Assembly (NCBI RefSeq): GCF_001435295.1
Contig: NZ_CM003594.1
Span: 2,294,001 to 2,358,000, forward strand
Source of the DNA: Psychrobacter sp. P11F6
GTDB lineage: Bacteria > Pseudomonadota > Gammaproteobacteria > Pseudomonadales > Moraxellaceae
Direction: 5' to 3'
DNA length: 64,000 nt
Part shown: in pieces, positions 1-8,438 of the stretch
Position numbering within the stretch: position 1 is the stretch's first letter
How the letters are laid out: every line of letters starts with the position of its first letter
Made by a program: the position numbers and the translations under genes
The notes under the pieces: generated by a model
Told to the model about the DNA's origin: nothing
Seen by the model: the letters and a program-made list of their open reading frames with translations, nothing else
The model's database searches: none

Positions 1-131
1 TTTCTACTCCTTACCCTCATATGCGTCTGCTTATGCCAAAGGATGTGGATTATCCTATTGCCACTAAACCTTTTGCAACTACAACGCAGGTCGTGTCAGA
101 AACGCCACCACTGAGCAAAGCGGATAAATAA
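1..131 (+). CDS. C-terminal fragment of an unidentified protein
   Basis: The frame starting at base 3 is open to a TAA at 129-131 and gives 42 residues ending in LSKADK. The gene begins upstream of the window. The fragment is rich in Pro, Thr and Lys, has no recognisable motif, and could be a disordered C-terminal tail. It lies 228 bases before rlmL on the same strand. I do not recognise the family. That this is the true reading frame rests only on its being open to the window edge. Confidence 0.4.
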   Translation, partial: STPYPHMRLLMPKDVDYPIATKPFATTTQVVSETPPLSKADK

Positions 132-359
132 GCTCATTAGATTATTTATCCCTTGGACAATTTACCCCACAATTTTTAGGCTCAAGGTTTTCATCTTTAG
201 TATGATAAGCATGATTTTGTGAAAGATGACATTGCTGAATCTCTCTTTGATAAACACCACCACTTTAAACCATCCTGCCCTGAATTATGGTAAAATTGGC
301 GGTTAAACATCTTATTTTATGATGTGCATTACTTATCAATTTAGCCCACAGGTATCCGT

Positions 360-2663
360 ATGACCGAAACAACCGCGCCCGCACCTCTAACAGCAGCTTC
401 ACCAGAATTGTCGCTTGACCTTATTATCACCTGTGCCGATGGGCTTGAGGCACCACTCCAAACTGAGCTGACAAGTTTTGGTATTGCAAGTGAAATCAAA
501 AGTACAGGCCGTCTGGCAGTTACTGGTACTTTGCGTGACTTATATAGCATTTGTTTGTGGTCACGTGTCGCCTCGCGGGTATTAATGCTCATTAAACGCA
601 AAAATATCAATGCCGAATACGATGTGGCTGAGCAACTTTATGGCTTGGCAAAATCGGTCAATTGGATTGAGCAGTTTAGTTTAGAGCAAACCTTTGCCAT
701 TCGTCTGTCGGTCGACAAGCGTGTCGCCGTCAGTCAACAGTTTGCGATGCTACGTATCAAAGATGCGATTGCAGATACGTTCAATGAAGTTTACGACAGC
801 CGTCCTAACGTCGATAGTAAAAATCCAGATTTTTCGATATTTGCAACTGTGAATGATAAGCAAGCTGAGCTGTATTTAGATTTATCAGGCACCAGTTTGC
901 ATCGCCGTGGTTATCGCGTGGCAATGACTGAAGCGCCACTCAAAGAAAACTTGGCAGCGGCTCTACTATATAGTGCAGGCTGGCACAAGAAAAATGAAGC
1001 TGATAATGCACCTTTTTATAATGCGCTAATTGATCCAATGTGTGGGTCTGGCACCTTTATTATTGAAGCACTACTCATGCATTGCGATTATGCTGTGGGT
1101 ATCGATAAAGCCGCCAATCAATTTGGTTTTTACCAATGGCGGCATCATGACGATGCCTTATGGCAACAGATGATCGATGATGCCCAGACACGTTTTCGCG
1201 AAGCCTTAGCAATTGCTAATGAGCAACCAGATACATTACCGCTGATTTTGGGGTTTGATGCTGATAGCGGCGCGATTTTAGCAACAGAGAAAAACCTGAT
1301 TGCCGCAGGTTTGCAAGATTTATTACCACTGCTTGATCTTGAGACGCGTGCGCTTGACCAGCTGAGCACTGTCCTGAAGCCATTGGTCGATGACGGTCGA
1401 TTGAGCAATCCTCTAATCATCACCAACCCACCTTATGGTGAGCGTTTGGGTGACGAAGAGATGATTAAGCCGTTATATCAGGCGATTGGACTTATTTTGC
1501 AAGATAGCTTTGCTGGTAGCGGCGTCGATCCGATGCTTGGCATATTGGCATCTAATGTTGAGCAAGTTGATATCTTACCGATTAAAGAACCAAAAACCTT
1601 ACGCTGTCATAATGGTGCTATCACCGTTTATTTCCGCTATGGCACGTTGATTGCGGGACAAACGGGCAATCTCGTTAGTCGCTTCGAAAAACGTGAAATT
1701 GAAGTGGAAGAGGGACAAGACTTTATCAACCGCTTGCAAAAAAACCTGTCCAAGCTGAAGAAGTTGGCTAAAAAAGACAAGGTTAGTAATTTGCGCGTTT
1801 ACAATGCTGACTTGCCCGACTTCAAAGTCGCCGTCGACTTATATGGCGACTATGTGCACGTACAAGAATATGCGCCACCAAAAACCATTCCACCTGAGAC
1901 TGCTAAAAAACGCTTCAACTTGGCATTAATGGGTATTCGTGAAGTTTTTGGTATTAACCGTGAACAAATATTTATCAAGACCCGTGCACGCCAGTCTGGT
2001 AATGACCAATATAGCAAACAGAACACTACAGAAAAGCGTGGTAAATTTCATGTTGCACGTGAAGATGGTGCTTATTTCTACGTCAACTTTACGGACTATT
2101 TAGATACGGGTTTGTTCATTGATCACCGTAATATGCGTGCCCGTATCAAAGACAACAGTCGTAATAAATCCGTACTGAACTTATTTGCTTATACGTGTAC
2201 GGCAAGTGTACATGCAGCGCTTGCTGGCGCGAAAAAAGTCACCAGCGTTGACTTGTCACAGAACTATCTAGACTGGGGTAAGCAAAACTTTGTATTAAAT
2301 GGTCTGGACGTTAGCCGCAATAAATATCAATTCGTCGCAGCCGATATCTTTGAATGGATTAAAGACAATACTGAACAATTTGATGTCATCTTTATCGATC
2401 CACCGACCTTTTCGAATTCGAAAAAGTTTCAAGGTACCTTTGATGTGCAGCGCGACCACTCTGCTCTTATCAACCGCGCGATGAATCGCTTGACCTCTGA
2501 CGGGATTTTGTATTTTTCAAATAACTTTACCCGCTTTGAGCTCGATGAGCAGTTAACTGAGCGTTATGAAATTATTGATATCACGCAAAAAACCATTGGT
2601 TTTGATTTTGATATTAAAAAGCCTATTCATCAAAGCTTTGAGATTCGTCATCGTCAGGGCTGA
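360..2663 (+). CDS. rlmL: Bifunctional 23S rRNA methyltransferase RlmKL
   Basis: This 767-residue protein is expected to make m2G2445 (RlmL half) and m7G2069 (RlmK half) in 23S rRNA using S-adenosylmethionine. The N-terminal ~200 residues are a THUMP RNA-binding domain. The first methyltransferase domain has the SAM site DPMCGSGTF (about residue 225) and the catalytic NPPYGERL motif (about 358). The second domain (about 540-767) contains VLNLFAYTCTASVHAALAGA and the IDPPTFSNS motif. Length agrees with the fused gammaproteobacterial form rather than separate genes. The start ATG follows a weak CACAGG site. It appears monocistronic, with a strong terminator downstream. Confidence 0.96.
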   Translation: MTETTAPAPLTAASPELSLDLIITCADGLEAPLQTELTSFGIASEIKSTGRLAVTGTLRDLYSICLWSRVASRVLMLIKRKNINAEYDVAEQLYGLAKSVNWIEQFSLEQTFAIRLSVDKRVAVSQQFAMLRIKDAIADTFNEVYDSRPNVDSKNPDFSIFATVNDKQAELYLDLSGTSLHRRGYRVAMTEAPLKENLAAALLYSAGWHKKNEADNAPFYNALIDPMCGSGTFIIEALLMHCDYAVGIDKAANQFGFYQWRHHDDALWQQMIDDAQTRFREALAIANEQPDTLPLILGFDADSGAILATEKNLIAAGLQDLLPLLDLETRALDQLSTVLKPLVDDGRLSNPLIITNPPYGERLGDEEMIKPLYQAIGLILQDSFAGSGVDPMLGILASNVEQVDILPIKEPKTLRCHNGAITVYFRYGTLIAGQTGNLVSRFEKREIEVEEGQDFINRLQKNLSKLKKLAKKDKVSNLRVYNADLPDFKVAVDLYGDYVHVQEYAPPKTIPPETAKKRFNLALMGIREVFGINREQIFIKTRARQSGNDQYSKQNTTEKRGKFHVAREDGAYFYVNFTDYLDTGLFIDHRNMRARIKDNSRNKSVLNLFAYTCTASVHAALAGAKKVTSVDLSQNYLDWGKQNFVLNGLDVSRNKYQFVAADIFEWIKDNTEQFDVIFIDPPTFSNSKKFQGTFDVQRDHSALINRAMNRLTSDGILYFSNNFTRFELDEQLTERYEIIDITQKTIGFDFDIKKPIHQSFEIRHRQG

Positions 2664-2747
2664 TAATTTAGGTTTATGGATGGATATAAAGGTTAACCAC
2701 CGCATTTAGACGCCATCTTTTATAGTCAGTCTTGTCGTACACATAAC

Positions 2748-2782
2748 AATGACCCAATCGGCTTTGATTGGGTCATTTTTTG
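2748..2782 (+). terminator. Rho-independent terminator after rlmL
   Basis: A 12-bp perfect stem (AATGACCCAATC / GATTGGGTCATT) with a 6-base loop is followed by a T run. It separates rlmL from the Ter island. Confidence 0.9.
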
Positions 2783-2938
2783 TTGTTATGATAGAGCGTC
2801 ATTAAATACTAGCTAAGTAATAGCTAAGCAACCGTGAAGCGTAGATTTACGAGCGCTTTAATCCCACTATTGCGATTGTTTTTATTTATATAACTTAACT
2901 ATTAAACCCTTAATCACTCTAATAACAAGGATAACCCC

Positions 2939-3514
2939 ATGGCTTTATCACTTAATAAAGGCGGTAACTTATCGCTTACCAAAACTGACCCAAATTTGAC
3001 CAAGCTGCTTATCGGTCTTGGTTGGGATGAACGCGCAACTTCTGGTGCTGAGTTTGATCTTGATGCCAGTGTGTTTTTACTGAATACAGCAGGTAAAGTA
3101 CGCGGCGACCATGACTTCATTTTCTATAACCAGCTTAAGTCTGATAATGGCGCGGTTGAGCATACTGGTGATAACCGCACTGGCGAAGGTGATGGAGATG
3201 ATGAAGTCGTTAAAGTAAATCTCACCCAAGTCCCAGCTGATGTGGACAAAATTGTCGTCACTGTTACTATTCATGATGCGGCGGCTCGTAGTCAAAACTT
3301 TGGTCAAGTTGCCAATGCCTTTATTCGTGTCGTGAATGAAGAGACAGGCACTGAAGTCGTACGTTTTGATTTGGCAGAAGATTACTCTGTGGAAACAGCA
3401 ATGGTATTTGGCGAAGTCTATCGTCACAACGGTGAGTGGAAATTCCGTGCCGTTGGTCAAGGCTATTCAGGCGGCTTGCAAGCCATGTGTCAACAGTATG
3501 GCGTTGTTATCTAA
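2939..3514 (+). CDS. terD: TerD-family tellurite/stress resistance protein (TerD/TerE type)
   Basis: This 191-residue cytoplasmic protein is a single TerD domain. It opens with the family N-terminus [13 protein letters not shown], has DLDAS at residues 40-44, and carries the acidic calcium-binding loop [13 protein letters not shown] at 77-89. It ends with the conserved [18 protein letters not shown] segment. TerD/E proteins are Ca2+-binding components of the Ter stress system, which is linked to tellurite, phage and oxidative stress tolerance; the molecular role is unsettled. A strong AAGGA site precedes the ATG. It is a close paralogue of the gene at 5323, with the acidic loop at identical residue positions. 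I cannot separate TerD from TerE by sequence alone. Confidence 0.93.
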   Translation: MALSLNKGGNLSLTKTDPNLTKLLIGLGWDERATSGAEFDLDASVFLLNTAGKVRGDHDFIFYNQLKSDNGAVEHTGDNRTGEGDGDDEVVKVNLTQVPADVDKIVVTVTIHDAAARSQNFGQVANAFIRVVNEETGTEVVRFDLAEDYSVETAMVFGEVYRHNGEWKFRAVGQGYSGGLQAMCQQYGVVI

Positions 3515-3699
3515 TGTGATAACTTATTCATGCTTAGACTACTATATGACCATTAAACTCAAAATATAAAGCAAGTATTAGCCCTCTATTTGTACTCACC
3601 ATTAGCAATGATAATGGCTGTAAAATATGGTTGCAAAATAGTCACAATTATTCATAGCTAAATGACTAGTAATGCTTTATGTTTCGTTTAGAATTATGC

Positions 3700-3731
3700 A
3701 AAAAAAGTGGTTAGCGATAACCGCTTTTTTT
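3700..3731. terminator. Symmetric A/T-flanked hairpin between terD and the DUF475 gene
   Basis: AAAAAAAGTGGTTA, loop GCGA, TAACCGCTTTTTTT. The stem is followed by a seven-base T run, so it can act as a terminator for terD or as an attenuator ahead of the DUF475 gene. It sits 57 bases upstream of the chosen DUF475 start, inside an open frame that continues into that gene. Confidence 0.7.
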
Positions 3732-3788
3732 GTGGTTTGTGCCTATAGTAGGCCGACCTTAGCTTTATGCAACCAGACAGGATGTGTC

Positions 3789-4853
3789 ATGAGACATTTT
3801 TATTTAGACTTTATTTTCACCGCCATCGCCCTAGCGGTCGCGGCATGGTGGGGATATTCACATGGCGGTATGGGCGGTATGATAACCACCCTATCTATTA
3901 CCGCTATTTTGGCCGTCATGGAGATTTCATTATCGTTTGATAATGCGGTGGTCAACGCCTCAGTCCTTAAAGGCTGGGATGAGTTTTGGAAAAAGATATT
4001 TTTAACGGTGGGTATTTTAATCGCCGTCTTTGGTATGCGCTTGGTATTCCCTATTGTTATCGTCGCTGTTACTGCCGACCTTGGTATGATGCAAGTAATC
4101 GATTTGGCATTGAACGATCCTAAAGAATACTCAGCCAGACTATTGGCGCATCATGCTGAAATCTCAGCATTTGGTGGTATTTTCTTATTGCTCGTCTTCT
4201 TAAACTTCATCTTTGATGAAAAAGAAGTACACTGGTTCGATTGGCTTGAGAGCCGTCTGGCAAAATTAGGCAAAGTCGATGCCATGAGCGTGTTTGTCGC
4301 GCTTATCGTCTTGATGATTGCCGTATCATTTGCCAAGCCTGAGCAATCAGCTGCGGTCCTAATCGCTGGCGTATGGGGCATCTTAGTTTACCTTGGCGTA
4401 CAAGTGGTTTCTGGTATGTTAGAGGGTGATCTTGAAGAAGAACTAGACGCTCAAGGTAATAGTACTGGTGCTGCAACTAGCGCGATTATGAAAGGTGGTA
4501 TTATCGGTTTCTTATATCTAGAAGTCCTTGATGCCTCATTCAGTTTCGATGGCGTGATTGGCGCATTTGCGATTACTAATGACGTAATCGTTATTATGCT
4601 AGGTCTGGCTATTGGTGCGATGTTTGTACGTTCGATGACTATCTTCTTGGTCGACAAAGGCACCTTGGATGAATATGTCTATCTTGAGCATGGCGCGCAT
4701 TATGCTATCGGTGCTTTAGCTATCATCATGCTGCTATCAGTGAAATTCCATGTACCAGAGCTTATCACTGGTCTGATTGGTATTACCTTTATTGGTTGGG
4801 CGTTTGTCGCTTCACTCAATTATCGTAAGCGAGAAGCCAAATCAATTACTTGA
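3789..4853 (+). CDS. DUF475 / TerC-like integral membrane protein
   Basis: This 354-residue polytopic membrane protein resembles the TerC superfamily, whose members are implicated in metal (manganese) export and tellurite resistance. Two internally related signatures are seen: MEISLSFDNAVVNASVL near the N-terminus and LDASFSFDGVIGAFAI in the second half. The acidic FDN/FDG residues lie within membrane helices, as in TerC. About nine hydrophobic segments are visible, with an acidic loop (EGDLEEELDAQ) between the halves. The start follows AGGA with a 6-base gap. The frame extends upstream to 3672 and would then add a signal-peptide-like stretch, but that would place the 3700-3731 terminator hairpin inside the gene. 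Substrate unknown; placement among TerD genes supports a Ter role. Confidence 0.88.
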   Translation: MRHFYLDFIFTAIALAVAAWWGYSHGGMGGMITTLSITAILAVMEISLSFDNAVVNASVLKGWDEFWKKIFLTVGILIAVFGMRLVFPIVIVAVTADLGMMQVIDLALNDPKEYSARLLAHHAEISAFGGIFLLLVFLNFIFDEKEVHWFDWLESRLAKLGKVDAMSVFVALIVLMIAVSFAKPEQSAAVLIAGVWGILVYLGVQVVSGMLEGDLEEELDAQGNSTGAATSAIMKGGIIGFLYLEVLDASFSFDGVIGAFAITNDVIVIMLGLAIGAMFVRSMTIFLVDKGTLDEYVYLEHGAHYAIGALAIIMLLSVKFHVPELITGLIGITFIGWAFVASLNYRKREAKSIT

Positions 4854-4937
4854 TGCTCGTTCGATGTTAAAAACCCAAGCAAAAATTTTTAATATCAAAC
4901 AGTATAAAGTGGATAGATAAAGTTAGTTTAAAAATAG

Positions 4938-4974
4938 ACGGGTTGTACCAAAGCAGTTGGTATGACCCGTTTTT
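4938..4974 (+). terminator. Terminator after the DUF475 gene (first of a tandem pair)
   Basis: Stem ACGGGT-tg-TACCAA / TTGGTA-tg-ACCCGT with loop AGCAG, followed by TTTTT. Confidence 0.85.
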
Positions 4975-4980
4975 GCTCTA

Positions 4981-5018
4981 AAGCACTTATTTGACACCCG
5001 TTGAATAAGTGCTTTTTT
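4981..5018 (+). terminator. Second tandem terminator
   Basis: Perfect 11-bp stem AAGCACTTATT / AATAAGTGCTT, 12-base loop, then a T run. It starts seven bases after the previous terminator, so read-through from DUF475 into the next terD should be very low. Confidence 0.88.
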
Positions 5019-5156
5019 ATGTTGCACTGCCTAACGATCTAATTTACTTTTTGATAACAACACCTTAACGACTGTTGCTCGGACGGTTAAAAAGTATCAG
5101 ACTTGCAGCGTTGATATGTCCCTTAGTAATCATATCGTAATCACACAAAATACGCC

Positions 5157-5185
5157 TTGCTTAGTAAGCAATCGCTTAGTATAGT
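5157..5185 (+). promoter_or_regulatory. Probable sigma-70 promoter of the second terD gene, overlapped by a palindrome
   Basis: TTGCTT (-35) and TATAGT (-10) are separated by exactly 17 bases. The -35 lies in a 15-base palindrome, TTGCTTAGTAAGCAA (5157-5171), which could be an operator. The expected start is near 5192, giving a leader of about 130 bases before the ATG at 5323. The rest of the 469-base gap holds only the tandem terminators. Predicted by eye. Confidence 0.5.
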
Positions 5186-5322
5186 AAATCGTAATGATAT
5201 GCAGGGCGTGGCATACGAGTAAATTTATTCATTGCTTGCATTTATATATCGACCACTGCACTATTTTAGTTTATTTTTTTTATCATTCAATCCACTCAAT
5301 TATTAATCAAAAGGATATTTAT

Positions 5323-5898
5323 ATGGCTATTAGCTTAACAAAAGGCGGCAACGTAAACTTATCAAAAGAAGCGCCGGGTTTAACCAATATTACAGTCGGT
5401 CTTGGCTGGGATCCACGTGCTACTGACGGTCAAGAGTTTGACTTAGATGCAATTGGCTTTTTGGTCAATGAAGCAGGCAAAGTACGTAATGACCAAGATT
5501 TCATCTTTTTTAACAACTTAAAGTCAGACAATGGCGCGGTTGAGCACACAGGTGATAACCGTACTGGTGAAGGCGACGGCGATGATGAAAAAATCAAAAT
5601 CAACCTTGCTAGCATTCCAGCTGACGTAAGCAAAGTCGCTATCTGTGCGATTATTTATGAAGGTCAAAGCCGCAATCAAAACTTTGGTCAAGTGGGTGAT
5701 GCCTACATCCGTGTCGTTAACGACAATGGCGATGCTGAAATCGCACGTTATGACTTATCAGAAGACGGTAGCACCGAAACTGCGATGATTTTTGGTGAAT
5801 TATATCGCCATAGTGGTGACTGGAAATTCCGTGCCGTTGGTCAAGGCTTCAGCGGTGGTCTTGGACCATTAGCGGCTTCTTATGGCGTTAATGTTTAA
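5323..5898 (+). CDS. terD: TerD-family protein, second copy (TerD/TerE type)
   Basis: This 191-residue protein is a single TerD domain, closely similar to and the same length as the product at 2939. It has the N-terminal [16 protein letters not shown] strand, EFDLDA at about 38-43, the calcium loop [13 protein letters not shown] at 77-89, and the C-terminal [18 protein letters not shown] segment. The open frame extends 43 codons upstream, but AAGGA eight bases before this ATG and the paralogue's N-terminus fix the start here. It has its own promoter region behind tandem terminators, so the two terD copies are probably controlled separately. One copy probably corresponds to TerD and the other to TerE; which is which is unclear. 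Confidence 0.93.
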   Translation: MAISLTKGGNVNLSKEAPGLTNITVGLGWDPRATDGQEFDLDAIGFLVNEAGKVRNDQDFIFFNNLKSDNGAVEHTGDNRTGEGDGDDEKIKINLASIPADVSKVAICAIIYEGQSRNQNFGQVGDAYIRVVNDNGDAEIARYDLSEDGSTETAMIFGELYRHSGDWKFRAVGQGFSGGLGPLAASYGVNV

Positions 5899-5936
5899 GA
5901 GCTGACTAACATTTAGCGCTAATAATATAAGCCCGA

Positions 5937-5979
5937 AAAGCCATCAAGTGTGCCCTACTATCGCATTTGATGGCTTTAA
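5937..5979 (+). terminator. Hairpin after the second terD
   Basis: Inverted repeat AAAGCCATCAA / TTTGATGGCTTT with a roughly 18-base loop. The T tract is only three bases, so it is a weaker terminator than its neighbours and may allow read-through into the AIM24 gene. Confidence 0.55.
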
Positions 5980-6069
5980 AAGTAATAGGCTAGCGAAAAT
6001 CTATGGTTAAGCCGACTTACAGACATGACTTACAAACATATAGAATACTGATATAAGGATTCGCACCCT

Positions 6070-6822
6070 ATGACCGCCACGTTTAGCTTGATCGGTACCA
6101 TTGAACCATTTCTTCATTGTAACCTCAAAAAAGGCGACTCCATCTATTGTGAAGCCAATGCAATGGTGATGATGGAATCAAACCTTGAGCTAAAAGGTAA
6201 GCTGCAAGGCGGTCTGATGCAATCACTCATGCGCCGTTTTGCCAATGATGAATCCTTGTTTCAGCAGCAGATTGAAGCCGTGAACAGTGAAGGCGATTGT
6301 TTACTTGCGCCAACGCTCGACGGTGATATGCAAATCATTGATTGCGGTGCGCAGCAATATACATTAAGCGATGGCGCATTTGTCGCAGCGCAAACGGGTG
6401 TCGATGTGAAGGCTAAGATTCAACGTAATCTAGGTGGCGCAGTCTTTGGTGATACTGGCGGCTTTATGGTGATGCAGACGCAAGGTCAAGGTCAGGTAGT
6501 GGTATCGGGTTTTGGCTCATTGTTTGAGATTGATGTCGAACCTGGTAAAGACGTCATCATTGATAACGGTCATGTAGTCTGTTGGGACTCGCGTTTGGAA
6601 TACAAACTCTCAGTCGCCACCAGTAAGAAAAAAGGCTTCATGGGCAATATTATCAATTCGGTCACCAGTGGCGAAGGTATGGTTTTAAACTTCTCAGGCT
6701 CAGGCAAAGTCATTATCTGCTCTCGTAATCGTGATAGTTACCAAGGCTGGCTACAAAGCATCTTAGGTACTAGCTCAGGCGGTCGCGGCGGCAATAACAG
6801 TTTGCTTGGCAATATCTTATAG
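6070..6822 (+). CDS. AIM24-family protein (TIGR00266 type)
   Basis: This 250-residue protein matches the AIM24/TIGR00266 family of beta-rich proteins related to a yeast mitochondrial protein. Features seen include the YCEANAMVMMESNLEL segment early on, the Gly-rich turn GGAVFGDTGGF, the FGSLFEIDVEPGKDVIIDNGHVVCWDSRLEY core, and a Gly-rich tail. No signal peptide or membrane segment is seen, so it should be cytoplasmic. It lies between a terD and terZ in the same direction. Its biochemical role is not known; its position suggests that it works with the TerD-domain proteins. An AAGGA site lies ten bases before the ATG. Confidence 0.85.
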   Translation: MTATFSLIGTIEPFLHCNLKKGDSIYCEANAMVMMESNLELKGKLQGGLMQSLMRRFANDESLFQQQIEAVNSEGDCLLAPTLDGDMQIIDCGAQQYTLSDGAFVAAQTGVDVKAKIQRNLGGAVFGDTGGFMVMQTQGQGQVVVSGFGSLFEIDVEPGKDVIIDNGHVVCWDSRLEYKLSVATSKKKGFMGNIINSVTSGEGMVLNFSGSGKVIICSRNRDSYQGWLQSILGTSSGGRGGNNSLLGNIL

Positions 6823-6931
6823 CTATTATTATGTTTTTAAAGCTTTATGTTACAACGACTCCTCGTCATCATAGACTTTATTTAACCCTCTACTCACAAT
6901 TACTATAACACTGTAGTATAAGGAATATCAC

Positions 6932-7540
6932 ATGGCAGTTAGTTTACAAAAAGGTCAGAAAATCTCCCTAAGCAAAGAAGCGGGCGGCGAGCTTACCCAA
7001 GTAAAACTGGGTCTAGGCTGGGACGTTGCTCAAAACCCTCAAGATAAAAAAGGTGGGTTCCTGGGCAAGTTATTCGGTGGTGGTAGCGGCGGCGACTCGA
7101 TTGACTTAGATGCCTCGTGCATCATGTTTGATACCAATAAACAAGCCATCGATGCGATTTGGTTCAGTCAGCTGAAATCAAAAGATGGCAGTATCGTCCA
7201 TACTGGTGATAACCGCACTGGTGACGGCGATGGTGACGACGAAGTTATCAATGTCGATCTTTCAAAAATCCCTGCCAATGTCGTCTCTCTAGTATTTACG
7301 GTCAATAGTTTCACTGGTCAAACGTTTGAAACGGTAGAAAATGCATTTTGTCGTATCGTCAATGCCAATAACAATCAGGAAGTCGCGCGCTACAATTTAT
7401 CAGCGCAAGGTGGGCATACCGCGATGATTATGGCAAAAGTATATCGTCATAATAATGAGTGGAAAATGCATGCAATTGGTGAAACGGCTTCTGGTCGTAC
7501 TTTTCATGACTTGATGCCTGCCATCACGCCGCACGCATAA
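6932..7540 (+). CDS. terZ: TerZ-like TerD-family protein
   Basis: This 202-residue TerD-domain protein has the TerZ hallmarks. A Gly/Lys-rich insertion (about residues 39-56, KKGGFLGKLFGGGSGGDS) precedes IDLDASCIMFD. The calcium loop GDNRTGDGDGDDE lies at 92-104. It continues with INVDLSKIPANV, FTVNSFTGQTFETVENAFCR and a C-terminal GRTFHDL segment. From memory this order matches enterobacterial TerZ closely. TerZ is a cytoplasmic Ca2+-binding component of the Ter system. The start has AAGGA seven bases upstream. A clear terminator follows. Confidence 0.9.
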   Translation: MAVSLQKGQKISLSKEAGGELTQVKLGLGWDVAQNPQDKKGGFLGKLFGGGSGGDSIDLDASCIMFDTNKQAIDAIWFSQLKSKDGSIVHTGDNRTGDGDGDDEVINVDLSKIPANVVSLVFTVNSFTGQTFETVENAFCRIVNANNNQEVARYNLSAQGGHTAMIMAKVYRHNNEWKMHAIGETASGRTFHDLMPAITPHA

Positions 7541-7577
7541 TCTTTGATCTATTTTTAAATTTCATTACTTTCAATAC

Positions 7578-7612
7578 AAACAGCTTAACGACTTTCGTTG
7601 AGCTGTTTTTTT
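7578..7612 (+). terminator. Terminator after terZ
   Basis: AAACAGCTTAACG / CGTTGAGCTGTTT (one G-T pair) with a five-base loop and seven-base T run. It rules out translation of the next open frame from its upstream TTG at 7598. Confidence 0.85.
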
Positions 7613-7657
7613 GATTATTATAATATGAATAAAATAAGCTCAGAGTGTGAAAGAGAT

Positions 7658-8335
7658 ATGCAAGCAAGACACATTGATAACGGTTACAGGCTAACTTATT
7701 ATGCCGAGCAAAGTATAGTATGCTGTATCGAATGTGGCACTGTAGGTAAAGTTGAAAATGAACATCAATACAGAATAGAAAGTGAACGCAAAGTTTGGTG
7801 TGCTAAATTTGTCTGTAAACACTGCCAATTATCATTAGTAAAAAATGAAGATTAAGCCGACTGGGTAGGTCAATGTAATTTAATAGGAGATTGCCCGTGT
7901 AGCTTTTGTGGTACACGATTGACTGCTAATGAAGAAATAATATCCTCCTATAAACAAGCTTTACCCTCTACTATTGCTATTGACTGCTCAAATTGTGGTA
8001 AAACCAATACAGTACCCGTAGAAAGAGCGAATAAATACCAACGTTATGATGCAAGGTTAGCTATTGACGCTGATTTTGGGCTTCCTCTTTTCTTACAAGT
8101 ACCCTGCCGATTTGGCAAAATTTGGGCATTTAATCAGAACCATTTAACTGAATTACATAGTTATATCAATGCAACATTAAGAGAAAGAACAGCCGATGCT
8201 GGTAATGCCAGCATGCCTTCAAGACTACCCAATTGGATGAAGTCAGCAAAAAATCGTGAAATGATTAATAAAAAGCTAACACAGTTACAAAGTCAATTAG
8301 ATAGGTATGAAAATAAAAACACTTCTAAAAAATAA
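7658..8335 (+). pseudogene. Zinc-ribbon protein gene interrupted by an in-frame TAA
   Basis: Two open frames (7658-7855 and about 7856-8335) are in the same phase and separated only by the TAA at 7853-7855. Read through, they make one protein of about 225 residues with Cys pairs spaced like zinc knuckles: CIEC, CKHC, CPCSFC and CSNC. The C-terminal part is polar and ends in a basic coil. The downstream half starts in mid-domain and has no good start; TTG at 7919 lacks a Shine-Dalgarno site. A nonsense mutation in a formerly intact gene is the simplest reading. A sequencing error, stop read-through, or a working 65-residue first half are alternatives. I do not recognise the family. It lies between terZ and terA. 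The start could also be ATG 7625. Confidence 0.65.
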
Positions 8336-8374
8336 AAAGAGCAAGTAATACAACTAATAATTAATGACTCTTAG

Positions 8375-8413
8375 AAAGCCAGCCCATCTATCATTAGATG
8401 GGCTGGCTTTTTT
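8375..8413. terminator. Strong hairpin between the zinc-ribbon gene and terA
   Basis: Perfect 15-bp stem AAAGCCAGCCCATCT / AGATGGGCTGGCTTT with a six-base loop and T run on the forward strand. Convergent genes flank it; on the reverse strand the T tract is broken (TTTCT), so termination of terA there is likely but weaker. Confidence 0.9.
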
Positions 8414-8438
8414 GCATTACAGGATATTATCGAAGCTA

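Noticed and set aside
1145..1426. Long reverse-strand open frames inside rlmL, acnB, uvrB and other real genes
   Set aside because: They are antisense or out-of-frame shadows of strongly supported genes, with Ser/Arg-rich, non-protein-like translations.
3600..3788. Possible yybP-ykoY (manganese) riboswitch before the DUF475/TerC-like gene
   Set aside because: Such riboswitches often precede TerC-like genes, but I could not align the conserved core with this leader. Only the symmetric hairpin is clear.
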